A stretch of 64,000 nucleotides of DNA from Melitaea cinxia (Eukaryota; Arthropoda; Insecta; Lepidoptera; Nymphalidae): contig NC_059419.1 in assembly GCF_905220565.1 (NCBI RefSeq), positions 4,402,001 to 4,466,000 of the forward strand. The letters run 5' to 3'. Shown in pieces: positions 32,101 to 44,100 of the stretch (its first letter is position 1; every line of letters begins with the position of its first letter). Position numbers and translations under genes: made by a program. The notes under the pieces are model-generated. The model had not been told where the DNA came from. It saw nothing but the letters and a program-made list of their open reading frames with translations, and did no database searches.

Positions 32101-35100
32101 ACCGGTAGCCACACTGCTGGTAGGCGCAGTCCTCGTTGAAGCGGAACCGCAGGTAGCCGTCCGGGATGGGCTAGCACTACGTGTACGAGACTCACCGGTA
32201 GCCACACTGCTGGTAGGCGCAGTCCTCGTTGAAGCGGAACCGCAGATAGCCGTCCGGGATGGGCTAGCACTACGTGTACGAGACTCACCGGTAGCCACAC
32301 TGCTGGTAGGCGCAGTCCTCGTTGAAGCGGAACCGCAGATAGCCGTCCGGGATGGGCTAGCACTACGTGTACGAGACTCACCGGTAGCCACACTGCTGGT
32401 AGGCGCAGTCCTCGTTGAAGCGGAACCGCAGGTAGCCGTCCGGGATGGGCTAGCACTACGTGTACGAGACTCACCGGTAGCCACACTGCTGGTAGGCGCA
32501 GTCCTCGTTGAAGCGGAACCGCAGGTAGCCGTCCGGGATGGGCTAGCACTACGTGTACGAGACTCACCGGTAGCCACACTGCTGGTAGGCGCAGTCCTCG
32601 TTGAAGCGGAACCGCAGGTAGCCGTCCGGGATGGGCTAGCACTACGTGTACGAGACTCACCGGTAGCCACACTGCTGGTAGGCGCAGTCCTCGTTGAAGC
32701 GGAACCGCAGATAGCCGTCCGGGATGGGCTAGCACTACGTGTACGAGACTCACCGGTAGCCACACTGCTGGTAGGCGCAGTCCTCGTTGAAGCGGAACCG
32801 CAGGTAGCCGTCCGGGATGGGCTAGCACTACGTGTACGAGACTCACCGGTAGCCACACTGCTGGTAGGCGCAGTCCTCGTTGAAGCGGAACCGCAGATAG
32901 CCGTCCGGGATGGGCTAGCACTACGTGTACGAGACTCACCGGTAGCCACACTGCTGGTAGGCGCAGTCCTCGTTGAAGCGGAACCGCAGATAGCCGTCCG
33001 GGATGGGCTAGCACTACGTGTACGAGACTCACCGGTAGCCACACTGCTGGTAGGCGCAGTCCTCGTTGAAGCGGAACCGCAGGTAGCCGTCCGGGATGGG
33101 CTAGCACTACGTGTACGAGACTCACCGGTAGCCACACTGCTGGTAGGCGCAGTCCTCGTTGAAGCGGAACCGCAGGTAGCCGTCCGGGATGGGCTAGCAC
33201 TACGTGTACGAGACTCACCGGTAGCCACACTGCTGGTAGGCGCAGTCCTCGTTGAAGCGGAACCGCAGGTAGCCGTCCGGGATGGGCTAGCACTACGTGT
33301 ACGAGACTCACCGGTAGCCACACTGCTGGTAGGCGCAGTCCTCGTTGAAGCGGAACCGCAGGTAGCCGTCCGGGATGGGCTAGCACTACGTGTACGAGAC
33401 TCACCGGTAGCCACACTGCTGGTAGGCGCAGTCCTCGTTGAAGCGGAACCGCAGATAGCCGTCCGGGATGGGCTAGCACTACGTGTACGAGACTCACCGG
33501 TAGCCACACTGCTGGTAGGCGCAGTCCTCGTTGAAGCGGAACCGCAGGTAGCCGTCCGGGATGGGCTAGCACTACGTGTACGAGACTCACCGGTAGCCAC
33601 ACTGCTGGTAGGCGCAGTCCTCGTTGAAGCGGAACCGCAGATAGCCGTCCGGGATGGGCTAGCACTACGTGTACGAGACTCACCGGTAGCCACACTGCTG
33701 GTAGGCGCAGTCCTCGTTGAAGCGGAACCGCAGATAGCCGTCCGGGATGGGCTAGCACTACGTGTACGAGACTCACCGGTAGCCACACTGCTGGTAGGCG
33801 CAGTCCTCGTTGAAGCGGAACCGCAGGTAGCCGTCCGGGATGGGCTAGCACTACGTGTACGAGACTCACCGGTAGCCACACTGCTGGTAGGCGCAGTCCT
33901 CGTTGAAGCGGAACCGCAGGTAGCCGTCCGGGATGGGCTCGTCCTTCAGCACCCGCATGTGCGGCCCGCGCGCCGCGTGGCTGCGTCTGCTAACGCGGGC
34001 CGGTGGGGATTAGGATTATAATTGTATTATTATGTTATGATCTACTATGCTATAGCATTATTATAATAAACCTTACTGATTTAGTTTACTGGCGATAGAT
34101 TTTATACACAATTTGTATGAAGCTTACATCAAAATTCTGTATCTAGTAAGGAAATTCAGAGACAGTTAGAATATTGAAACTGGTCGTTAAACTTGTAGCG
34201 CCACCGTGTGGTTTACTATATTATTACATAATGAACCTAACTATGTCTAAAATATCGTTTTACAATTTTTTAACTTTTGAATAATTGGAATCGTAAACCT
34301 GTGGCGCTATCCATTGCAGAGTCGTTGCAATTCATTAGGGTATACACCTTCTTACCACAGTATTTTTTCTATAATTACTCGATAATAGATGGCGCGACTG
34401 TATATAAAGTCGGATATAATTTTATGAGAAGATAAAGAGTTCAAGTGAAATACGGTCTCCGAAATAAGTTAAAAAAGACAACAAGTTTGTGTACTTATGT
34501 ACGCACGTAAGAAGTTATAATTCATTGGCTAGCTAACTTCACGATGCTAAGTCTTCTTCGTTGACTAGCTAATTTCAGGGTGTCGGTTTTTTTGTGACAG
34601 TGTGCATGTGCTCGTAAAAATTTACTCTCATCATTTCGAGCTTGAAAGTTTTGTGGTATAATAGAATGAAGAAATGATAAGTATATAATATACGCGTTGG
34701 CAAAACGGTCATAGCACTGGCCGATGGGTGTTGCTCTGATGGTCGCGAGTTCGATTCCCGTATATGGCAAGCCGCGTTGGCGCAACGGTTACAGCCATGG
34801 ATTGTACCCGTTGCGCTGGCGGTTGCGGGTTCGATCTCCGCACATGACAAACATTTGTATCGGCCATACAGGTGTTTGCCGTGGTCTGGGTGTTTGTGCA
34901 GTCCTCGTGGTTCTCCCCACCGTGCCTCGGAGAGCACGTTAAGCCGTCGGTCTCAGTTGTTATCAAGTACACCTGATAGCGATCGTTACTCCTACATGGG
35001 GAAAGAGGCCTATGCCCAGTAGTGAGATATTATTACAGGCTGAAGCGATATGGCAAGCATTTGTATTGGCCATACAGATATTTTTCGTGATCTGAGCGTT

Positions 35101-38100
35101 TGTGCTTATGTATTGTACGTGTATCCGGATACAGAAGTAAATCCTACTGGGTTCGTTAAGTGTGAGTTGTTTATTCATTATTTACAATCTGTATAGATCC
35201 GCCTAGACAGACTAGAAAGAAATAAACCTGATATAAAATAGAGCAACTCACGTTTTAGCAATAAGCTCGGCTTCTTTATCCAGACCAGGCGGCAGACCGT
35301 GGGTCTGCAAGAGGCTCTGCTCCAGGAGAAGTTCTGGTGGGTACAGCATTGTGGGGTACAAGGGGAAAGCGGAGCCACTGGAAAAAAGATAAGTAGACTC
35401 ATATGTATATGTTTCTCGAGTCCCAAAATCATCAGTCAGTCATCTCCTCTACCATTAGCAATGTCATTTTTATGAAGTTTGGGGAAAATACAGTGATGCA
35501 AATTCAATAAATTAGTTAAACAATGTCTATGAAAAAAAATCGGTACAAGGAATTAGCTACATGTGACAATGCATTTATTCATTACCAAAAACCAATACAA
35601 CATTAAAGATGATAAAAAAATCATTTTCTTGGAATAGAAAGATCAATAGTTACCCCTGAGAGAACAGTGCAACTTGAGCAAGACCTGGCAGACCAGCTAA
35701 AGAAGCAGTGTACTGTTGCTGCATCTTTAACTGTTCCTGGAGACTGCCCTTGCGACCGCCCGCTAAATACTGTTGTAGAAGAAGGCTTTGTACTGCTTGG
35801 ACCTGTCACAATTCATATGTGTACATATTAGAATATTTGTGAAGATGGGAACATATTTGATTCTGTCAAAATTCTAATGAATCAATTCATATAAATTATA
35901 CGTACATGAAAGAATATTTATGAAGACGGCTCTATCGAAATATTAATCATCTAAATGCATAATAGGATATTTAGAATTTAATGTATTTTTAACTAAAATC
36001 AAAAAGCGCAGCGAGTTGTTATTAAGCTGCTTTATAGGGACTATTAAACGAAATTGCAAATTTTTTTGGCAAGCTGTAATAATTATTTTTGAATAATGGG
36101 CATCGGTTCGGAATTAATTATTACCTGTTCTGCTGGATTTGGTTGTCTCTGACTTGGTGATGGCACTTGAGCGTTTGATGAAGACGCAGTTGATGGTAAA
36201 ATGGATATTTCTGGATATTCTCTCTCCAATGTTTCCTGTGACAAAAATATAATATATTAAATTAATATCTTTTAGAATAACATTGATTTGTTTTAGTCCA
36301 TATACTATAATTTATTTACTGAATCTCATGTATTTCTGCTTGTAGGAAAAAATCAGTAAAAATTCGTCTTACATTAGTATGAGCTATTTTATCTAATACG
36401 TGCGATAAGGAAATCAAAATAAGCTAGAGAACAATTGAAGAATTAGTTGTAGTTAAATAATATAAAATAATAAATAAATATGGTAGTAACTTACATAACT
36501 TACCTTTGTAGCCGCCAAGCCTATTGGTCCAGGCTCCATAGTGTTGCTATGTTTCTTCACCATATGACTGAACAATAGTTTCAAATCGACATACGCCTGA
36601 CTGCATTGTGGACAGTGATAGTGTAAATTCATACCACCGGCATTTTTGTTCAAAGGACATGTCTGATCATGACAAGATGGAGGTATTGTCGGTCCAGACA
36701 TTTTGGGCGGTTCGTATTTTTTCTGATCGTAATCTCTGTTTTTCATTTCCTTGGACGGTGATGCGTCGTAGATGCTTCTCGGTGATGGAGACGAAGTATT
36801 ACTTCGGAGATGAGATGATGGATAGAATGTTCCCGTCGCTTTTACTACTGGAATCAAGAGTCGGATTAAAAATTAAACTAAAATTCCTGTCTTAAGCTTA
36901 TGTCGTATAAAAAATATTATGGAAAAATGAAAAAAAAATACAATTAAAGTCAGCGTGTAAGGTACAAGTAAAAATACAAGGAAGAATTCTTACCCGAAAC
37001 ATTATCCTGTTCTCTTTCGAACTCACTTTTTATTGAGAAATTGGTAGGAGTATAAGATTCAGTCTGCTCTTTCATGGATGCGACGCTATCAGCCGAAGCC
37101 CTTTCTTTTATAGAGTAATCTTTGGCCTCTTCAAAGGATTTTTCTGTATCATTTTCACTCTTAATTACCGGAGTTCCTCTACCGTGTTTGTGGGTAGCTA
37201 CTGCCGAATATTGTGTCAAAATTGCTGGACAACTATTGCCTTGGATGCAATGGAAATGGGATCTCAATTGGTTTTTGAAGCAACTTTTTCCACCACATTG
37301 GTCGAATGAGGGGAAGTAATCGAAGCCTTCTAAAAGTGGGGAAACGGAGTGGGATTCCCTCATGTGGGTTTCCATTGTAGCGTGAGTTTCACCAGTAAAG
37401 CTACAATTGAAGCAATGTAGATGAAGCCTTGTTAACCTCAAATGGCAGTTGGGGTAATATTGAGTGCATGACTCCGGCGTGGTAAAAACTTCGAAGTGTT
37501 GGAACCGGATACGCTGTAAAATGATTTAATTTTTTTGTAACGTTGAAACTCGTATATTATTGTAACAAAAAACTAATTATGAAACTCACGGGAAATTCTT
37601 CAACCGTTGCTATGACAGGAGATTGGATTACTGGAGGTAGTTGATTACTCTTTGGCAGTTTGAACGATGTGAATATGGCTTGTGGGGTCACCTGAAAAAA
37701 AAACAAGTGTTCTCTATTTTGTTTCATTGACATTTATTACAATTGATAATAAAAATACAACTGTTCCTCTTTACTTACGTTATCCGTCCAAACTTCAACA
37801 ACACGGTTCTTTGGAGGCCTTCCTCTTTTTCTGCTGAACATTTCATCCAAAGAGCTGGACGGGTTGACTTGTTGTGGAACTATTCCAGGATTTGGCCCAA
37901 GACTCAATTGAGCTTGTAAATTCGGTGTCAGTTGGGTAGGAAGGTTCGGTGCCATTTGAGCTAATTGGGCCAAATTCGGAGGAAGGTTTGGCAAGCTTGA
38001 TACTTGACCAAGTTGCGCTGCCATATTTGGATGTATAGCAGACAATTGAGGAGTAAAATTTGGTGCGAATCTGGCCGCCAAGTTCGGTGACATTGGGCTG

Positions 38101-41100
38101 AGTATTGCGTGCTGGCGATGATGTTCCAACCGTCTAAAGGGTTGATCTTCTGACGATAATATAACAACTCCACAGTTTTCCTGCAAAGTAATTTATAAAT
38201 TATATTTATATTCAGGGCAAAAGTTGTTTCAAAAGTATATTTAAAATTACATACCCAAGTGCAATGATAATGAGTAATGTCTTTGATGTGTTGACAAGCA
38301 GAGTTACTGCATGGATTGTGTCGCGTGTACGTCACGAAATATGCGTCAGTCACTTGATTTTGTTGTTCATGCTCCATGGCATGTTTCACTATTGTGTTAT
38401 GGTCACTGTAAAACAATTAAGTGTATTTAGACCATAACACCATAAATTACTAAACATTTAAATCGAATTTTTCGATTTAAATTAGCAATAGTAATTGCAC
38501 TTACTCGTACCTATGAGCCAATTTGCAGCCCTCAACCAAGCAATGATAGTGTTTATTCAAAGCACTACATTTGCTGCATTTGTCCTCCGCATCTTTAGCT
38601 CCATTGAATGTTTCTATAAACTTTCTAGAAACTTCATCTACTACGGCCTGGTTCTAAAAAATGAAAATATTAAAGAATTGAATAAAGATTTTTTAACAAT
38701 AAACCAGATACAATATACAAGACCGTTACAAATAAAATTTGTAGGTCAGCAGAAAGAAACAAAGAAATACAATAATCCTATTAAAATATTGTTAAATGTA
38801 AGAAGAACTGCAAAAAAGGTTCTCAAAAATGAGTGTAATTAAACCAAGCTTGACCCAAGTTTTGTCAGGAATTACAAAGTAAACTTACAAAATGTTGAGG
38901 ATAATCGTCCATCATAGAACTAGACATATCGTCATCGCCGTGAATGTTTCCTCCAGGGGAGTACATGCTGAGGTCTGCGCCTTGCTGCATGAGAGCGTTT
39001 TGTATCATCGATGTTGGTAAGCTGTGGGTGATTTCAACAAATATTAATGACTAACTAGAGATTCTTAATTGTTGAAATATATTTATTCATGTTAGTTAAA
39101 GGTACAATTAAATCCAAATATTTAGTTCCGTGGCAATTCTGTCTTAACCATTTATTTAAGGAAGGTGACTTTGAATTTCTTAGCTTTAAATATTAATTTT
39201 ATTTGCTTGTATGGTAACGATTTGTCAATTATTTATGATTAAATTGACGTCAGTGGAGAGTGATTATAGTACAATGAAATCATCAACAAATTCTTATTTA
39301 AGAAAAGATAGTAACAATTACATCAATACTCTCCTAGGTTTTAAAAATTAAAAAAATATTGGATATATTATACCCGAAACTCATCTCCTGTTCCTTTCTC
39401 TCGTGTTTCCTCTTATGAGTGAAGATCTGGCTGCTGGAGTGCAACACATAGTTGCAGTGTGGTCTGATGCAGTGGATGTGGTTGCAAGTTCTACTGAACC
39501 TACAGTCACGGTAAGGACATGCTTCGTTCTTCATGTATTTCTTGAAACCGTCTTTGGAAAGAGCTTCGTCTTTAATGTGGTAGGTCTTGTGTTTCTCTGT
39601 AAATAATTGTAAAATGTGATTTTATGTACCCCAAGTATCAAAAATGAATGAACCAATCAAGGTTTTTGTTCAAATGTTTTTTTTTAAGCAAACGGAAGTT
39701 TGGGAATAAAGAATAAATGCAAATAAATAGATAAAGGGACTTGGCTAATGCGTTAAGTTTTCTTTTTTAAATATGAGTAAAGTATCAGCAGGGCAAGTTA
39801 AAACATTTCACAGATTAGAATAAATCCTCGCTTATGAAGCTGAAATTTTATATGAATATAGAGAATCTTCAATAAGATTAAATATCACTTAAATTTTAGC
39901 TTTCTGTCTCATACTGTCATTTCAATCTGTCCGAGCGAAATGTAAAATATAGCCAATGTGAATATTTTATTATATATATAATCCCTGATCTAGACATGCA
40001 ATATAATAGCAATAGATTTCTGTCACAATTAGTTCTGAGTTTTCGTCAGAACGAGATTTCTAAAAAGTTAAGTCAGATACAAATTGGCAAAACCCAGTCG
40101 TCAAAGAATTATAAACTTACCCATATCAGCTTTATTTTTAAAAGTATATGTACATCCAGGTCGTCTGCAATGAAAATGAGTGGTTCTCTGTCCAGCGAAG
40201 ATACAATGTGGGGCCGCACAACTTTCAGTTGCTCTGAACCTTTGGAAACCTTCCTGCAGTATCGCCGAATCCTTCCTATGGTAGTTGGCATGCATTTGTA
40301 CGTCTGATGTTGATATATAAACCTGTAACATCAGTTGTGTAAATTGAGTAAAGAATGGTTTTAGGAGAATAAATATCTATTTTCTATAGAAAGATTTTAT
40401 ATGAAGATTTTGTTTCATTAAGTAAACATACTGTACAGTGTTCTGAAAATACAACACTAATGAATTTGAAACGAGTTCTGATTTATAGGAGGTGGGGGGA
40501 GACTTGAAATCTTTTATTTCTAGAACAGAATTGTATTCATCTCAACAATATGTTCATTTATTACGATTATTTTTCCAGTTTTTTCACTTTCTCCGCTTCT
40601 CAGCTTCTTTCTCAATATCATATGTAACGAAATAATTTATTTTATCATATCTTATCACTGCATTTATCTAACAAATGTAAATAATTGTTGTACCTTATCA
40701 CAGCCATCCTGTATGCAGTGGTAGTGGGTTTGACTCCGGTTGTGGGGACAATCACTGAAGCGCTCCGAACAGTCGTCGAGTGGGGAGTAACGCATGAAAC
40801 CGTGTGCTAGAGATTCATCGCGTTTTTTATGCCACTGTAAAAAAGATAAATGCTAAAATTAGTAAAATATGGTAAAAACAAAAGAAAGCACTAAATTTAA
40901 TAAATAGGTGATTCATGAATTCAAATTTCAGATAGTGGTAACAGTTCAGTTTTTCTCCTAGAACCCTTTGTTCCACCGGGGAATTTACGCTTTTCGAGTT
41001 ACAATTATTTAAGTATCAACATCAAAATTAATAAGTGTCAGTTTTAGACAATCGTAACTAATGAAATCAATTAGTACCTTAAAATGTCGAATCATTTCTT

Positions 41101-44100
41101 CTTTCTTGCAAAATACTCTTGCAGTGCAGTCCATACAATGAAAGTGCTCCCGGTACCCCAAGTCCTTGCAATACGACGATCCACATTCTAACGTTGAACT
41201 ATATCTATAGAAGGAAACAAGAAAATATTAAAACAATTCCTCGAAAAGGTATTCTTATAGAATATATTTGAAATTGTATCCGATATTAGGTCCTTACCTT
41301 TTTACATATCTCGAGTAATCCACGGTCGTTTGTATCGAATTCTTCCGAGCTTGATCCAAATGATTCAAGGCCGTCAGCAGTCCTAAACAATATGAAAGAT
41401 AATTCGTTAGAAAAAAATGAATGAAATAAAATAATACTTATATTATGCTAATACCCAAAACAACAATAAGAAACGATACGTTCAACCATTCCCTTTCCTC
41501 CAAACTTATTCTTTTGTTTGGAACAGCCAAATCACCTCCTTGCATCATACTCAAACGAACAATGTAGTGTTTTCATCGTGTAGGAAATATTTAATAACAT
41601 CCAAGTCACTATCATTCAAATTGCCGCGTTTTCGTCAGTCTTGAGCGGCTTACGTTTTTAGTTCAAAAGGAACTTAAACTAGCTCGTGTAAGCGGCCCCT
41701 CCCCGCATCGAGTTTTGGAGTATCAAATAAATTATTATGGTAATTAATCAATGTTTTCTCCTAGTCACTCTGGGCTATGCCATTGTGAGTGATCGTTGAC
41801 TCGTCTACATATATTATTACATCACAGAAATGTTATTGTAAATCAACTCTTTTAAAATGGCGGTAGATATTTATCAGTTAATAAAAAATCTGTATCTATC
41901 GTTATTAATATATTTATTACGTTATCTGGATTGAAATATAACTCGGACACGTTTCCTAATCATCTAGACAACTATGTAATAAGCTCAAGAGGTTTCTTAG
42001 AATTAGTTATTGTTTCGAATTCTTATAATTAGTCAGGACTCGTTAGATCGGTGTTGCGTTTTTGTTGATTTTGTGGATAAAAAATTGAAATCACCATCAT
42101 CATCGTCGAGGTCGACAATCGCGGTAACGGATTGTATTAAAACGTCGAACTATTCGTTTTAGAAAACGTATAGACGTGGAATGTCGAAACGCAACCTCAA
42201 CGTATTTTTAAAAAACAGTTTTGAAAGAGGAATTAATACCTATACTTATGTAGATTAGCGTTCACAACACAATGGATGTTAACATACAGGCTGATAATTT
42301 GGTATGTTACATAAGACGTGCATGAATACTCGTGATTGTAATAATAGACGAGAGTCTAGAGAGAGCAGGTTATTATAAATGAGGGAGAGATCACTTGTTC
42401 TAAGTTTCTTGTTTCGAGCGTTAATAGCTCACGATTTTGTAAGTGATTGTGCGAAAACTATATAGAAATGTGTATTGTTATGTCGATACGTGTGTGAAGC
42501 GGATTTATTGCCTTTAATTCGTCGCTTTGATTAGACTGATAGCTGGTGAAATATGAATTCCGAACAATGGAGCTTTGTTTCGAACCCTCAAATATGGATT
42601 GGGTATTAATTATATTTTTCTTACATTACATAAGCAAATTTATTATTCTATATGTTACGAATATTTTTATAATTTATACATATAAAAATAAACAGTCACA
42701 TAATAAAACGGCAATAAAGATCAGCAAACAATGAAATATTAAACAGAAACACGGCAACTCTATTATCGTCTAAAATGCACAAAACTTAAAATCCCAGACA
42801 GTCGTAAACGAAATTCATCAAGCGTTAAAAAAATTCCAACATCTCTTAAACCGATTCCGACGCTACGAACATCTAATTTTCTCAAATGTAAATTCACATC
42901 ATCTCATTTGACGGCTGCCACGATATAAAAATGAGCTGATGGTGAAAACAAAAAAGACAATGGTGGTTGCGAGACCGCATCAGATAATGTAGAACATAAT
43001 AAACATTTATACTTAGGTGGTTTTTTAGGGAATTTCGTAAGATATTGTGCCGGTTCATTCAACCGAAACAATGGGGTCCTCATAATGTTCTACATAATGG
43101 GTTTCTGAATTCATCCAGTGGAACCATACGTTGCGATCGAAAGTCCTTAGCCATACGATTCAGAGAATCGGGTGTGTCCCCGAACTTCCTATACTTTTTC
43201 AAACCGTTGACCGCCAGTTTCAAATTCTTTATCTTTATTATAATACAATGCTTCAATCAATATTCGATTTATAGTAACAGATGATTTTATTTGACCCTGA
43301 TGAACTTTATAGCTATGATTTATATTTTAAACTTTTAATAATAACAAAATATTATTATATATTTAACAGCTTACATTTAGCATTGTAAGTGGTTCTGATT
43401 GGTATATACTTTTTTTATATTTCAATTTGAATTTATCTTAGCGTGATTGCCTAATCGCTTATTTAGAGACTGCGATCGACTTCAAGATAGCTACTTGATG
43501 GATTTAGTGTTCCTATTTTAATCATTTCAAGATAATTTGTCAGTTTTTTTTTTAAGTTACGTTGCTTCTGTTTCTAATTTGAATAAAAGTAATTACTATA
43601 ATTTCTGTTTTCTAATTTACAACATACAATTATAATTTGTTAATTTTCAAATACGATTCAATTTCATCTCGTTCCTTTCGTCGTAATTATCGAAAAGCAA
43701 TTTGAATTTATTTTTTCTCACGTTGTTTCGTGAGATCAGTATGACACTAAACTAGTACCGTAATCCGTTTGTGACATTTGGTGGTTTTAATTGATAAATG
43801 TCAAAATTACTGTTCCATATTTAACTTAATCTTCAATTGTAACTGTTCCATTGATCATTAAAATCATGTATTTATCATATATATATTAATACACTAAGTT
43901 TAAGATGTTTGCTCCCCTTTTCAGAAAAGACTTCACAATTAAACCACATAAGTTATATATCATTTTATAGATAATTGCTTGCTCTACCGACATCCACAAC
44001 AAAAAAAAAATAGATATAGCTTTTATTTTTGAAAATAATTAATTATTAAAATTATATATATGACGGTATTAATTTTGAAACGTTTTCAAGATTTTTGCTG

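Noticed and set aside
31151..33847. Thirty micro-exons spliced together
   Set aside because: A TAG does precede the exon-like part at each unit junction, but the intron between units would be 25 nt with no pyrimidine tract, below any workable size.
31151..33940. CRISPR array
   Set aside because: The units are contiguous and near identical with no variable spacers, in an animal gene.
31105..34021. Three very long open frames (up to 924 codons) on both strands
   Set aside because: They exist only because the 93-bp unit is a multiple of 3 and lacks stops in those frames. The true castor frame has stops in each unit after the donor.
34772..35047. Functional tRNA gene (also 8888, 21279, 48731, 63405)
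   Set aside because: Box A and B-like sequences are present, but no proper acceptor stem or cloverleaf is formed and each continues into a SINE body.
38495..38842. Plus-strand frames over castor exons (also 36608-36895, 39403-39606, 39996-40307)
   Set aside because: They are antisense shadows of the well-supported minus-strand exons.
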